From: Nostoc mirabile CHAB5784
GTDB lineage: Bacteria > Cyanobacteriota > Cyanobacteriia > Cyanobacteriales > Nostocaceae
Length of the DNA stretch: 44,485 bases
Direction: 5' to 3'
NCBI RefSeq assembly: GCF_020829645.1
Contig: NZ_JAIVFS010000069.1
Span: 1-44,485 of the forward strand
A program made the position numbers and the translations under genes. The notes below the pieces were generated by a model that saw only the letters and a list, made by a program, of their open reading frames with translations, was not told the DNA's origin and made no database searches. Positions 1 through 7,806 of the stretch are shown here, in pieces (the first letter of the stretch is position 1; each line of letters begins with the position of its first letter).

Positions 1-112
1 GGCTGGCTAAGGTTTGCACAACCTTTTGTCCACCCAGAGTATGCCATTCATTGTTGAGTAAATCTTTTGTTGTCTGGGCAAAAGTATTTGTAGCGATCGT
101 ATCTGCTGTCAT
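1..112 (-). CDS. Cation-transporting P-type ATPase, N-terminal fragment (cut by window edge)
   Basis: Only the first 37 codons are inside the window; the gene reads leftwards from an ATG at 112-110. The peptide begins MTADTIATNTFAQ and continues to a segment with WHTLGGQKVVQTLAS. This resembles the cation-ATPase N-terminal domain of PacL/Ca2+- or Na+-type P-ATPases, where a Trp-His pair opens a short helical region ahead of the first membrane helices. The phosphorylation DKTG motif and all membrane segments lie outside the window, so ion specificity cannot be judged. The family call is an inference from a short piece. Confidence 0.55.
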   Translation of the reverse strand, partial: MTADTIATNTFAQTTKDLLNNEWHTLGGQKVVQTLAS

Positions 113-209
113 CTCAGTCTCCAAAAACTAATTCGTAATTAAGACTCATCAGATTTAATATGGATTTCTCTGTTTGAATCTGTACCTTTGTTTTTTCAAA
201 TTGGTGTTA

Positions 210-749
210 TTACGAGAATCTTTTGCTAGATTCATAAACATGCCACTCTCGCACACCCCAGTAACGCAGAATCGATTCTGCCTGATGGATTTCATCTACT
301 GTTCCCTCTACCGTCACCAAAAATTTTTCTTGAGTGGTTGGCTCACAGAGTCTAGCTTGCCTTTCGGGAGCAAACCAACCTTGAAAAGCACCATAAACAC
401 CGCCAAACATCGCACTTGCTCCACCCGCCAGCAGTGTACTCAGCACAGATTCAACCGCTAATGCTGGTCCAAAACCGGGAATAATTAATACGCCAAGTCC
501 GGTTGTGAGTGCCAGGAAGCCCCCGGCTGTTCCTCCTGTAATTGCGCCTGCTTTGGCACCTTCGATAGGAGTTATGGTATGTTTATCTGCATTAGCATCC
601 TTGTGCAACTTTTCGTGTTCAGAGTCTAAAGTAAACACAGAAATTTTCTGCATGGGAAAGTCAATCGCTCTGAGTTCATCTAGCACCTGTGTTGCAGCTT
701 GACGGGTAGAAATGATACCGATCGCATTTTTAACTGGACTGAAATTCAT
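210..749 (-). CDS. YflT-like general stress protein with glycine-zipper segment
   Basis: A protein of 179 residues. It has an N-terminal alpha/beta segment (about 1-50, VKNAIGIISTRQAATQVLDEL) like the general-stress-protein-17M/YflT domain. A central Gly/Ala-rich hydrophobic stretch follows (about 68-120) with repeated small residues typical of a glycine zipper that could insert in or lie on membranes. The C-terminal part (about 138-175) looks like a second small ferredoxin-like domain (FLVTVEGTVDEIHQAESILR). The ATG at 749 is preferred over the GTG at 752 because an AGGAG lies 8 bases before it. It is a single gene, divergent from nothing close. Cyanobacteria carry many such proteins of unknown role, often linked to stress; the exact function is not known. 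Confidence 0.75.
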   Translation of the reverse strand: MNFSPVKNAIGIISTRQAATQVLDELRAIDFPMQKISVFTLDSEHEKLHKDANADKHTITPIEGAKAGAITGGTAGGFLALTTGLGVLIIPGFGPALAVESVLSTLLAGGASAMFGGVYGAFQGWFAPERQARLCEPTTQEKFLVTVEGTVDEIHQAESILRYWGVREWHVYESSKRFS

Positions 750-752
750 CAC

Positions 753-1619
753 AACGTCTCCTATAAAAATGTGTAAGTTTAAAACGAAGTATTAATAATC
801 TCGAAATAGTAAGCAACTATGGTTCGCAGTGTGAGCATGAATCGTACCGTTAGAACGACTCACGTAAACAACAGCAATAAAATCCGTCATATTTGCTACA
901 AGTTATATAAGCAAATGCCACGGTTGTTAAGCCCTGTTGCTTTAGCTCAATACCCTTCTATTCCACGATTGCTCATAAATGTGAACAAAAAGTGATTGAA
1001 GAAGGCAGAAGGAAAAGCAAAATGCCTGATTGCTTATTCAAAATGCCTAAATGCTTTCTCAAACCCCAGTTTGCTTTCTCATTTCAGTAGATTCAGCAAG
1101 CAAAATGCCTAAATGCTTTCTCAAACTCCAGTTTGCTTTCTCATTTCAGTAGATTCAGCAAGCGAAATGCCTAAATGCTTTCTCAAACTCCAGTTTGCTT
1201 TCTCATTTCAGTAGATTCAGCAAGCGAAATGGCTTATTGCTTACTCATTTCAGTACATCGCGCATTCATTTTGGTGTTTTGGGCAAGCAATTAGGCTAAT
1301 TGCTGACTCAATTTGCCTGTTTGCTTTTTCAGTTGAGTAATTCAGGCATTCATTTTGGTGTAATTTATTGAGCCGAAAGCTTGCGATCCGGTTCATTCAA
1401 CAAGAATCTTTCCACGGCTTACTAGTGCCTCTGCTGGCTCGTCGATTAAATCAAGGTAATCTGCCGCCGCTTATCTTGGTCGTTATACGTTAACAATATT
1501 TATGTGGATGTGACAAAACTAACTCATACTTTTGTATTGAAATAGCTGCGATCGCGCAAGGAAGTTGAACAGCACTGGTAGCCCCAAACCTTTACTGCAT
1601 CTCCTTCACCATACCTCTT
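753..1619. other. Intergenic stretch, repeat-rich, no gene seen
   Basis: No convincing coding frame is present. The middle holds the 62-bp tandem array (1041-1226) and further degenerate copies of its TTGCTTNCTCA-like words up to about 1360. The right part (1380-1619) is ordinary non-coding sequence with one HIP1-like site and no strong promoter. Confidence 0.6.
1041..1226. repeat. Tandem repeat, three 62-bp units plus degenerate fourth
   Basis: Near-identical units start at 1041, 1103 and 1165, exactly 62 bp apart, each opening with AAATGCCTAAATGC. A diverged copy starts at 1227 and shorter related words lie at 1020-1040 and 1290-1340. The unit contains an in-frame TAG and the period is not a multiple of three, so it is not a protein repeat. 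Units touch without spacers, so it is not CRISPR. Confidence 0.9.
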
Positions 1620-2003
1620 ATGTCAGATCAACCTGCACTCCTAATCGAACTGCTCCGTGCGGCGTACGCAGCCTTCAACGCGCGAGACATTGACGCTGCC
1701 CTTGCCCTCATGACTCCGGACGTGGTTTGGCCGAGAGCGTTCAAAGGCGGTTTTGTCCGTGGGCCTGAAGAAGTTCGCGCTTACTGGACGGAGCAATGGA
1801 GCGAGATCGGTGGGCACGTCGAGCCGATTTCCTTTTACTTGGAGGAGACCGGGCGCATTTTGGTCGATGTGCATCAGGTCGTGCGTGACAAGGCTTACGC
1901 AGTTCTTGCCGATCAACACGTGGGCCATCGATTCACCTTTAAACACAGCTTGATTCAAGCTATGGAAGTCTGTCCACTTCCATCGTCCACCCCAAAGGAC
2001 TAA
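1620..2003 (+). CDS. NTF2-like (SnoaL-type) protein
   Basis: A 127-residue protein with the pattern of the SnoaL/NTF2-like fold. An N-terminal helix (LIELLRAAYAAFNARDIDAAL) is followed by LMTPDVVWPRAF, a Gly-rich turn (RGPEEVRAYWTEQW) and beta strands ending near residue 118. Members are small cone-shaped proteins that act as isomerases, as binding proteins, or in unknown ways; the pocket residues cannot be assigned here. The gene is clearly GC-richer than its surroundings and uses CG-ending codons unlike its neighbours, suggesting recent transfer. The GC-rich character continues past the stop until a MITE at 2038, so the acquired segment may once have been longer. Confidence 0.7.
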   Translation: MSDQPALLIELLRAAYAAFNARDIDAALALMTPDVVWPRAFKGGFVRGPEEVRAYWTEQWSEIGGHVEPISFYLEETGRILVDVHQVVRDKAYAVLADQHVGHRFTFKHSLIQAMEVCPLPSSTPKD

Positions 2004-2580
2004 CCACGCGCAAAGAACGAACAGGCATCGGCGGGCGCAATACTGCTCGGTTAAGCCTAAAAAAGCACTCTGGAGTAGGTTGGGTTGAGGAACGAAACCC
2101 AACATTTTCAGGGCTTTGTTGGGTAACACTTAAGTTCAACCCAACCTACAAATCTTCTTAACCGAGCAGTATTGTCGGCGGGCGGCCTTCTTCTGTATCC
2201 GGGGTGAAGTAAGCATCCGTACAGAAAGTTACGCGCTTGGATTTGATGAGCCGCTTTTAACCCAAGCGATCGCCACGGAGAAACCTGTACCAATTGAAGT
2301 GTGATTTGAATTTTGCCAATATTTTTGATTTTATTTTCTTATCCCGGTTTTCTGTTCCGTTGCTACTCGCACCCCGTCCCCGACGCTCATGCCTGAAAGA
2401 GTAGAAAAAGCAACAACCTCGCAAAAGTGTTAGGCAGCATTGGTTTAATCTCTCCTAATTGCAATCATGGCACAACCTAGCAGTATTAGTTTACAAAAAG
2501 CTCGCGTGTAGGGAGTTTTACGGCTGTCTACATGCAGGCTTTTTTACATTTTTCTTTTCTAGAGTGATATACGGTGAATG
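2004..2580. other. Intergenic stretch with a MITE, no gene seen
   Basis: It holds the 137-bp inverted-repeat element (2038-2174) and on both sides of it GC-rich sequence that matches the composition of the NTF2-like gene. From about 2290 the sequence returns to AT-rich non-coding DNA. No frame with coding character was seen. Confidence 0.6.
2038..2174. mobile_element. MITE with 18-bp terminal inverted repeats and 10-bp target duplication
   Basis: The left end CAATACTGCTCGGTTAAG (2038-2055) is the exact reverse complement of the right end at 2157-2174. The direct repeat TCGGCGGGCG flanks the element at 2028-2037 and 2175-2184, as expected for a target-site duplication. Inside, GTAGGTTGGGTTGA-type sequence pairs with TTCAACCCAACCTAC, so most of the element can fold into a long hairpin. 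There is no transposase, so it must have moved in trans. A duplication of about 8-10 bp would fit families such as ISAs1 or IS4, but the family is not established. Confidence 0.85.
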
Positions 2581-2955
2581 TTATTCCACAATCTCATAGC
2601 GCACTAACTTCCTAACATCCGCACGGGGTAGCCCTAGTTCTTGGGCAATTGTCACTTCTATCTGGCCCAATTCTATTGTTGGCAGTTCTAATTCCAATCG
2701 CTTCAGGATGGGGTCTGCTGTTTCGACTTCTACCTGGGTAATTTTCTGAGTTCGGTTAACGGTGGCGTTAATCAGCAATACATTGACTGATAGCCGTGCT
2801 TCTAGTTGAGTATCTGACTGAAGTTTTTTCTCTGTAGAGTAGGATTGACTTAACTGCCCAGCAGCTAGAAAACTACAGCCAAACCAAAATGCGATCGCTA
2901 CTAGTGGTAGAGGCAACCAAAATTCTAATCCCAGCCCTTGCAGCCAACGTTTCAC
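2581..2955 (-). CDS. Conserved-looking hypothetical membrane-anchored protein
   Basis: A 124-residue protein starting MKRWLQGLGLEFWLP, with one hydrophobic segment (about 12-34) containing a Cys at residue 27. A soluble, charged remainder follows. The C-terminal half (LELELPTIELGQIEVTIAQELGLPRADVRKLVRYEIVE) looks like a small alpha/beta domain with a helix that could bind a partner. The protein is probably anchored in the membrane with the C-terminus outside. No family is recognised. Its coding character (no clash with an overlapping gene, sensible composition) supports a real gene. Confidence 0.6.
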   Translation of the reverse strand: MKRWLQGLGLEFWLPLPLVAIAFWFGCSFLAAGQLSQSYSTEKKLQSDTQLEARLSVNVLLINATVNRTQKITQVEVETADPILKRLELELPTIELGQIEVTIAQELGLPRADVRKLVRYEIVE

Positions 2956-3513
2956 ACTACACCTGCCTGTGATTCTGCTTGGTTATACTTCGCACCTTCA
3001 TTCTGTCTTGAAAATAGGGAACGGGGAACAGGGAACAGAAAAAAATATTTTTATGCCCTCGTTGTGGGCAAATGCCCGTGGGGGTCTATTAATATTTGTG
3101 CAAGAGGTCTATTGCAATAAGGGCGAACTCATTTGTTATTTCGGCGAACTCATTTGTTATTTCAGCGAACTCATTTGTTATTTCAGCGAACTCATTTGTT
3201 ATTTCGGCGAACTCATTTGTTATTTCGGCGAACTCATTTGTTATTTCGGCGAACCCATTTGTTATTTCGGCGAACTCATTTGTTATTTCGGCGAACTCAT
3301 TTGTTATTTCGGCGAACTCATTTGTTATTTCGGCGAACTCATTATTAAAGCAATGATTTGTTCTCGTCGGCAGACAGCATTTGTGTGTACATTGTAGCCG
3401 AAGTTCGGAGAGGGGAGACTTTGACGGCAGTCAAAGGCGGGGTGAGGTGACGACTGTATTGCACCGAAGTGAGAACCGCTATATTTTACTAAAATAAGCC
3501 CAAGCCCACAAAG
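2956..3513. other. Intergenic stretch with the 21-bp array
   Basis: Apart from the array, the left part contains an AT/GGGAACAGGGAA-type short repeat (about 3010-3040). The right part (3400-3513) is the presumed upstream region of the two-component genes, with an AT-rich TATATTTTACT near 3480. No gene is supported. Confidence 0.5.
3123..3345. repeat. 21-bp tandem array, ten full copies plus a partial one
   Basis: Copies of GCGAACTCATTTGTTATTTC(G/A) start every 21 bp at 3123, 3144, 3165, 3186, 3207, 3228, 3249, 3270, 3291 and 3312, with a truncated copy at 3333. Variation is limited to a few positions. The period is a multiple of three and the unit has no stop in any forward frame, so three forward frames stay open and encode heptads such as ISANSFV or LICYFGE. 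This alone does not prove coding. Confidence 0.9.
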
Positions 3514-3516
3514 GTG

Positions 3517-4197
3517 ATGAAAATCTTACTGGCAGAGGATGATCCAAAGCAATTAATGCCACTACAAATGGTTCTTTCACAGGCAGGACACAACGTTGAT
3601 GGTGTCAAGGATGGTGAAACCGCTCAATGGCTTTTGGCCCAAAAAGAATATGACTTGCTGATTTTGGATTGGATGTTACCTCGGATTAGTGGAGTAAGTT
3701 TGTGTCAACAGTATCGGGCGGCGGGAAAAACAGCTCCCATATTAATGATCACGGCAAAAGATACTACACCTGATAAAGTTATAGGATTAGATGCGGGAGC
3801 AGATGACTACCTAGTCAAACCAATTGATATTATAGAGTTCATGGCGCGGGTGCGGGCATTGAGGAGGCGATCGCCCCTCTGGCAAGGAGACACCCTCTGC
3901 TTGGCAGACCTGCAACTTCATCTCGACACGCTGACTTTAGAGCGACAGGGAGCGATTGTCTCCCTTTCCAGCCAAGAATTTCAGTTAATAGAGTATTTCA
4001 TGCGTCATCCCAGGCAAGTCCTGACTCGCAACCAGATTGAGCAAGCCGTATGGGAGTGGGGTAGTGAGCCAGAAAGCAATGCAATCACCGTTCTAGTTCG
4101 TAAACTTCGCCAACGTTTGCAAACATTAGCAGCAGCCGATTGGATTGAAACCGTCTACGGCATGGGCTATCGCCTCAACCCTCCAGAACCATCTTGA
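3517..4197 (+). CDS. OmpR/PhoB-family response regulator
   Basis: This 226-residue transcription regulator has an N-terminal receiver domain (about 1-118) and a winged-helix DNA-binding domain (about 130-225). The acidic pair follows LLAED, the phosphoacceptor Asp lies in LILDWMLP (residue 51), the conserved Thr is in LMITAKD and the Lys in LVKP (residue 101). In the C-terminal domain, RNQIEQAVW and NAITVLVRKLRQRL match the OmpR recognition-helix region. An ATG at 3517 directly follows a possible GTG at 3514. The histidine kinase gene follows 155 bases later and is its likely partner. The receiver sequence resembles cyanobacterial RppA/NrsR regulators, but the signal sensed is unknown. Confidence 0.9.
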   Translation: MKILLAEDDPKQLMPLQMVLSQAGHNVDGVKDGETAQWLLAQKEYDLLILDWMLPRISGVSLCQQYRAAGKTAPILMITAKDTTPDKVIGLDAGADDYLVKPIDIIEFMARVRALRRRSPLWQGDTLCLADLQLHLDTLTLERQGAIVSLSSQEFQLIEYFMRHPRQVLTRNQIEQAVWEWGSEPESNAITVLVRKLRQRLQTLAAADWIETVYGMGYRLNPPEPS

Positions 4198-4286
4198 AAT
4201 TTGATAATGGCTGAGACGAACAGTAGGGAGTAGTGTAGTTCAATTACTTGAAAAGTCTTGTAATTACGAATTACCCTTCGGGTTCG

Positions 4287-4325
4287 GCAGTTACTCCACT
4301 TGGGGAGACCCCAAGACCGTACTGC
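4287..4325. repeat. Small nested palindromic repeat between regulator and kinase
   Basis: The arms GCAGT (4287-4291) and ACTGC (4321-4325) enclose a second perfect inverted pair, CTTGGGG (4299-4305) and CCCCAAG (4309-4315), with a 3-base loop. It is flanked by ATTACGAATTA words. It looks like a dispersed Nostoc-type palindromic repeat and may form a hairpin in the mRNA between the two genes. Confidence 0.6.
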
Positions 4326-4352
4326 CTCACGAATTACGAATTAGTATAAGTT

Positions 4353-5633
4353 GTGTTTAACCGCAGTCGTCGTAACTTAGCTCGTTGGTTTACCCTTTCA
4401 ATGGGGTGCATTCTGGTTCTCTTTGCTGGAGTCATTTATAATCTTGAAGTAAAAGATAAGCTCAAAGCATTAGATCAACAGCTTTATAAAAGAGCAGAGC
4501 TAATGGCAGCCAGTTCGCAGTATCGGCTGTATCAAGGACAAAAACAAGTCAATCTGAGCAATATACCGCTATTGGGTAGTGGTTCTCACCCTGCTGATAT
4601 TGAACTGGTCTATGTTCGCTGGTATGACCCGAATGGCAAACTCAAGCGTTTTTTTGGTACTCCACCTCCAGAACACTTAAAAACAGCATCTGGGTTTCTC
4701 AGCATTAAATCTGTTGACCAATTAACAGGTGAGGCGCTTTGGCTTCGTCAAGTCACGCTACCTGTTCAAGGAGGAAATTCGGTCATCGGCTATCTTCAAG
4801 TTGCCATTCCACTGACAGAGGCTCAAAACGATCTCAGAGAATTTCAGTTAATGTTGACCCTAGCTGTGCCTGTAGCACTGGGGTTTATTGGACTTACGGG
4901 TTGGGTGCTTGGTGGCATAGCTATGCAGCCCGTTCAGTCAGCCTATAACCAGCTGCAACGCTTTACATCAGATGCTTCTCATGAATTGCGATCGCCCCTT
5001 TCTGCAATTTTGACCAATGCCCAAGTCGGGCTACTAATGGCAACAGACCGTCCTCAGCTTCATCCCACACTAGAGAACATAATTGATAGCACGAAGTCGA
5101 TGAGTACCTTGGTCAATAACCTACTGCTGTTGGCTCGCCATCAAGGACAATTAACTCCGGAATCTCTCAAAAAAGTAAATCTTAATAACTTGCTGGAGGA
5201 TTTAGCCGTTCACTATACTACTGTTGCTGCAAAAGCGTCGATTAAGTTGATCAGCCATTTACCAGAACAACCTATCAAGTTGTGGGCTGACCCCGATTTG
5301 CTACGGCAAGCTGTTGAAAACTTGCTCAACAACGCCTGCAATTACACCCCGTCTGGTGGAACTATCTGGTTACGCTTAGAACCTCACCCAGATCGGGCAG
5401 TAATTCAGGTCATCGATACTGGAATTGGAATTCCAGAGGCAGATTTACCTTACATTTTTGATCGCTTCTACCGGGTTGACACAGAACGTGCAAGAGAAAG
5501 CGGCGGATTTGGGTTGGGATTGGCGATCGTTCAACAAATTGTCCAGGCTCACGGCGGTCACATTCATGTGATGAGCAATGAGGGTAAAGGCTCGACGTTC
5601 CAGATCAAGTTACCGCTTATAAGCCATTCCTAA
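4353..5633 (+). CDS. Membrane sensor histidine kinase
   Basis: A 426-residue kinase with two membrane helices (about 12-31 and 166-190) bracketing a periplasmic sensor region of roughly 130 residues. The phosphorylated His is residue 210 in FTSDASHELRSPL. The ATP-binding domain carries the N box (ENLLNNACNYTP), G1 (DTGIGI, near 355), the F box (IFDRFYR) and G2 (GFGLGL). The HAMP linker is short or absent. The start is a GTG at 4353. The gene follows the response regulator on the same strand and is very likely its cognate kinase. It resembles RppB/NrsS-type sensors in layout; the periplasmic domain gives no clear ligand. Confidence 0.88.
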   Translation: MFNRSRRNLARWFTLSMGCILVLFAGVIYNLEVKDKLKALDQQLYKRAELMAASSQYRLYQGQKQVNLSNIPLLGSGSHPADIELVYVRWYDPNGKLKRFFGTPPPEHLKTASGFLSIKSVDQLTGEALWLRQVTLPVQGGNSVIGYLQVAIPLTEAQNDLREFQLMLTLAVPVALGFIGLTGWVLGGIAMQPVQSAYNQLQRFTSDASHELRSPLSAILTNAQVGLLMATDRPQLHPTLENIIDSTKSMSTLVNNLLLLARHQGQLTPESLKKVNLNNLLEDLAVHYTTVAAKASIKLISHLPEQPIKLWADPDLLRQAVENLLNNACNYTPSGGTIWLRLEPHPDRAVIQVIDTGIGIPEADLPYIFDRFYRVDTERARESGGFGLGLAIVQQIVQAHGGHIHVMSNEGKGSTFQIKLPLISHS

Positions 5634-5637
5634 ATCA

Positions 5638-5901
5638 CCTTTAATTTTAGATGGTGTAAACTTAATTCGCGGAAACTTATCTGGAGCAAATCTGCAAGGT
5701 AGTAGTTTAGTAAATGCAGACCTCTTATTTGCAAATTTTACGAAAGCCGATTTAAGAAATGCAGATTTACGAGGTGCAACTCTTAACGAGACTATTTGGT
5801 TAGAAGCTTTAGTAGATAAGTGTCAGCTTGGCGTAGGTACTGGTTTAAATCATCTGCAACGTCAAGATTTACAATTACGCGGAGCTAGATTTAATTCTTG
5901 A
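5638..5901 (+). pseudogene. Pentapeptide-repeat protein remnant
   Basis: A frame with no ATG, GTG or TTG near its beginning encodes LILDGVNLIRGNLSGANLQG, then ADLLFANFTKADLRNADLRGATL, and ends LQLRGARFNS. These are A(D/N)LXX pentapeptide repeats, which fold as a right-handed quadrilateral beta helix. The frame begins immediately after the kinase stop in another phase, so its 5' part is missing or was replaced. It is most likely the 3' end of a decayed gene. Alternatively a longer frame could be translated from within the kinase gene. Confidence 0.65.
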
Positions 5902-5966
5902 GAAAATGGTAATTAAAACACACAAAATTATAAGATTATTAAATTGAGATTGATCTGGATAAGTTA

Positions 5967-7130
5967 ATGAGTATTAAGTTGCCCCAAAAATTGATGTTGC
6001 TGGGTTCAGGAGAACTAGGCAAAGAATTTGCGATCGCTGCTCAACGTCTTGGTAATTATGTGATTGCCGTTGACCGCTACGCCAATGCTCCAGCGATGCA
6101 AGTTGCTGATGCTTATGAAGTTATTTCTATGCTGAGTGCTGATGATTTAGAAGCTGTAGTGACAAAACATCAACCAGATATTATTATACCAGAAATTGAA
6201 GCAATCAGAACAGAAAAACTGCTCGAATTTGAGCAGCGAGGGATTACAGTTATACCGACTGCGGCTGCTACTAACTATACAATGAACCGCGACAGAATTC
6301 GGGAACTGGCACATCAACAATTAGGCATCAGAACGGCTAAATATGGTTATGCAACAACTCTAAAAGAATTGATTGCAATTTCTGATGAAATTGGGTTTAG
6401 TAATGTTGTTAAACCTGTGATGTCATCTTCTGGTAAAGGTCAGTCTGTAGTGCAAGATAAAAGTGAGGTTGAAAAAGCTTGGAATTATGCGATCGCTAAT
6501 TCTAGAGGAGACAGTCAAAAGATCATCGTAGAAGAATTTATTAACTTTGAAATTGAAATAACTTTATTGACCATTAAACAGTGGAATGCAGCCACTATTT
6601 TCTGTTCTCCTATTGGTCATCGCCAAGAAAGAGGAGATTATCAAGAATCGTGGCAACCCGCGCTAATTTCTGAAGATAAGATATTAAAAGCTCAAGAGAT
6701 AGCAGTAAAAGTTACTGATGCTTTAGGAGGAGCCGGAATTTTTGGTGTTGAGTTTTTCATTACCAAAGACGAAGTAATTTTTTCTGAACTTTCTCCCAGA
6801 CCTCACGATACAGGAATGGTGACGTTAATCTCACAAAATTTAAATGAATTTGAATTACATCTGCGAGCAATTTTAGGCTTGCCAATTCCTCATATAGAAC
6901 TGCTAGGAGCATCAGCCAGTGCGGTAATTTTAGCTTCAGAAAAATCTGATTCTATTGCTTTTAGTGGTGTAGCCGATGCTTTATCAGAAAAAGATGTAGA
7001 TATTAAATTATTTGGTAAACCTAATGCTCATCCATATCGGCGAATGGGAGTAGCTTTGGCGAAGGGTGTGAATGTCCAAGAGGCTAGGGAAAAAGCTACG
7101 AAAGCTGCAAGTAAAATCACAATTAATTGA
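5967..7130 (+). CDS. purT: Formate-dependent phosphoribosylglycinamide formyltransferase
   Basis: An ATP-grasp enzyme of 387 residues. It uses formate and ATP to make formyl-GAR, the folate-independent route for the third step of purine synthesis. The N-terminal pre-ATP-grasp domain starts KLMLLGSGELGKEFAIAAQRLG. The ATP-grasp core includes VVKPVMSSSGKGQS (P-loop-like, about 148-161) and the family-specific FSELSPRPHDTGMVT (about 272-286). Length and motifs are full. The gene stands alone; no other purine gene is nearby in the window. Confidence 0.95.
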   Translation: MSIKLPQKLMLLGSGELGKEFAIAAQRLGNYVIAVDRYANAPAMQVADAYEVISMLSADDLEAVVTKHQPDIIIPEIEAIRTEKLLEFEQRGITVIPTAAATNYTMNRDRIRELAHQQLGIRTAKYGYATTLKELIAISDEIGFSNVVKPVMSSSGKGQSVVQDKSEVEKAWNYAIANSRGDSQKIIVEEFINFEIEITLLTIKQWNAATIFCSPIGHRQERGDYQESWQPALISEDKILKAQEIAVKVTDALGGAGIFGVEFFITKDEVIFSELSPRPHDTGMVTLISQNLNEFELHLRAILGLPIPHIELLGASASAVILASEKSDSIAFSGVADALSEKDVDIKLFGKPNAHPYRRMGVALAKGVNVQEAREKATKAASKITIN

Positions 7131-7236
7131 TAGATTTTATTACAAGTAATCACCCAAACTTGATATAACCTCCCTTAAAAAGCTTGTCGTTACACACATT
7201 TTTGTAATAGTCAAAGTGTCGCGCTTACCCAATATT

Positions 7237-7397
7237 CCGCCCAGAACTTAAGTTCTGCGGCTCATAGCTAAAGTCCACTCAAGTGGACTGAAATTTTCCC
7301 TTTTACATAAGATAGTCTTCTACATGGCTGAAAATCTTGTATTTAGTCCTCTTGAGAGGACTTTAACTATTAGCCTTGGAATTTATTCCGAGGCGGG
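7237..7397. mobile_element. Inverted-repeat (MITE-like) element of about 161 bp
   Basis: The left half (CCGCCCAGAACTTAAGTTCT, then GGCTCATAGCTAAAGTCC and ACTCAAGTGGACT) is an imperfect reverse complement of the right half (AGTCCTCTTGAGAGGACTTT, then AACTATTAGCC, GGAATTTATTCC and GAGGCGGG). Each half also contains its own small palindromes (GAACTTAAGTTC, AGTCCACTCAAGTGGACT). There is no coding capacity. No clear target duplication was found, so it may be an old insertion. It fills most of the gap between purT and crtH. Confidence 0.7.
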
Positions 7398-7479
7398 AAT
7401 GGTAACGAAGCCCAAGATTTAAAAAATGTTGGTAATAACAAGCCCTAAAAAGTGGGAAATTAGGATTTTAGCCCCCAAT

Positions 7480-7776
7480 TTATCGGGGGTTGGTAAGTAG
7501 TTGCACTTTAGGTTGAACATTCTCATCTGTGGTGAAGTCCAGATGATTACGATTGCTATCAAAATGCCAATTAGCGATCGCAGCAACTTTGACACCGGAG
7601 CCAAAGAGAAACCAACTTAAAAAGCTGGGTAAAAGCCAGCTAAATTTCAGGAGATTTTCTTTGGGTGTGAGGAAGATTCTTGGAAAACAAAAACCGCTCA
7701 CCATATAAAGCACAATTATGAAAATTTTTGCGATCGCGCGGCTGATGCTACTACATCGGTGAAGAAAATCTATCAA
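7480..7776 (-). CDS. Hypothetical small membrane protein, uncertain
   Basis: A frame of up to 98 codons downstream of crtH on the same strand, ending 30 bases from it. The long version needs a TTG start; the first ATG is at 7704, giving 74 residues. It has hydrophobic segments (KIFIIVLYMVSGFCF and WLLPSFLSWFLFGSG) and a polar C-terminus (NWHFDSNRNHLDFTTDENVQPKVQ). No family is recognised. The coherent C-terminal composition suggests coding, but it may be a truncated gene, and the lack of a ribosome site lowers confidence. Confidence 0.35.
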   Translation of the reverse strand: MIDFLHRCSSISRAIAKIFIIVLYMVSGFCFPRIFLTPKENLLKFSWLLPSFLSWFLFGSGVKVAAIANWHFDSNRNHLDFTTDENVQPKVQLLTNPR

Positions 7777-7806
7777 TTTGATAATCTATCGTTTGATTTA
7801 TGTACG

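Noticed and set aside
1041..1340. Possible CRISPR array
   Set aside because: Units of 62 bp touch head to tail with no unique spacers and no cas genes are nearby.
1641..2129. A 162-codon minus-strand frame over the NTF2-like gene and MITE
   Set aside because: It runs through the MITE inverted repeat and is antisense to a better-supported gene; GC-rich DNA favours such chance frames.
3123..3345. Possible CRISPR array
   Set aside because: A 21-bp period with no spacer sequence is a simple tandem repeat.
2969..3397. Three overlapping forward open frames over the 21-bp array
   Set aside because: They are open only because the 21-bp unit lacks stops; none has a ribosome site or non-repeat domain, and all three cannot be real.
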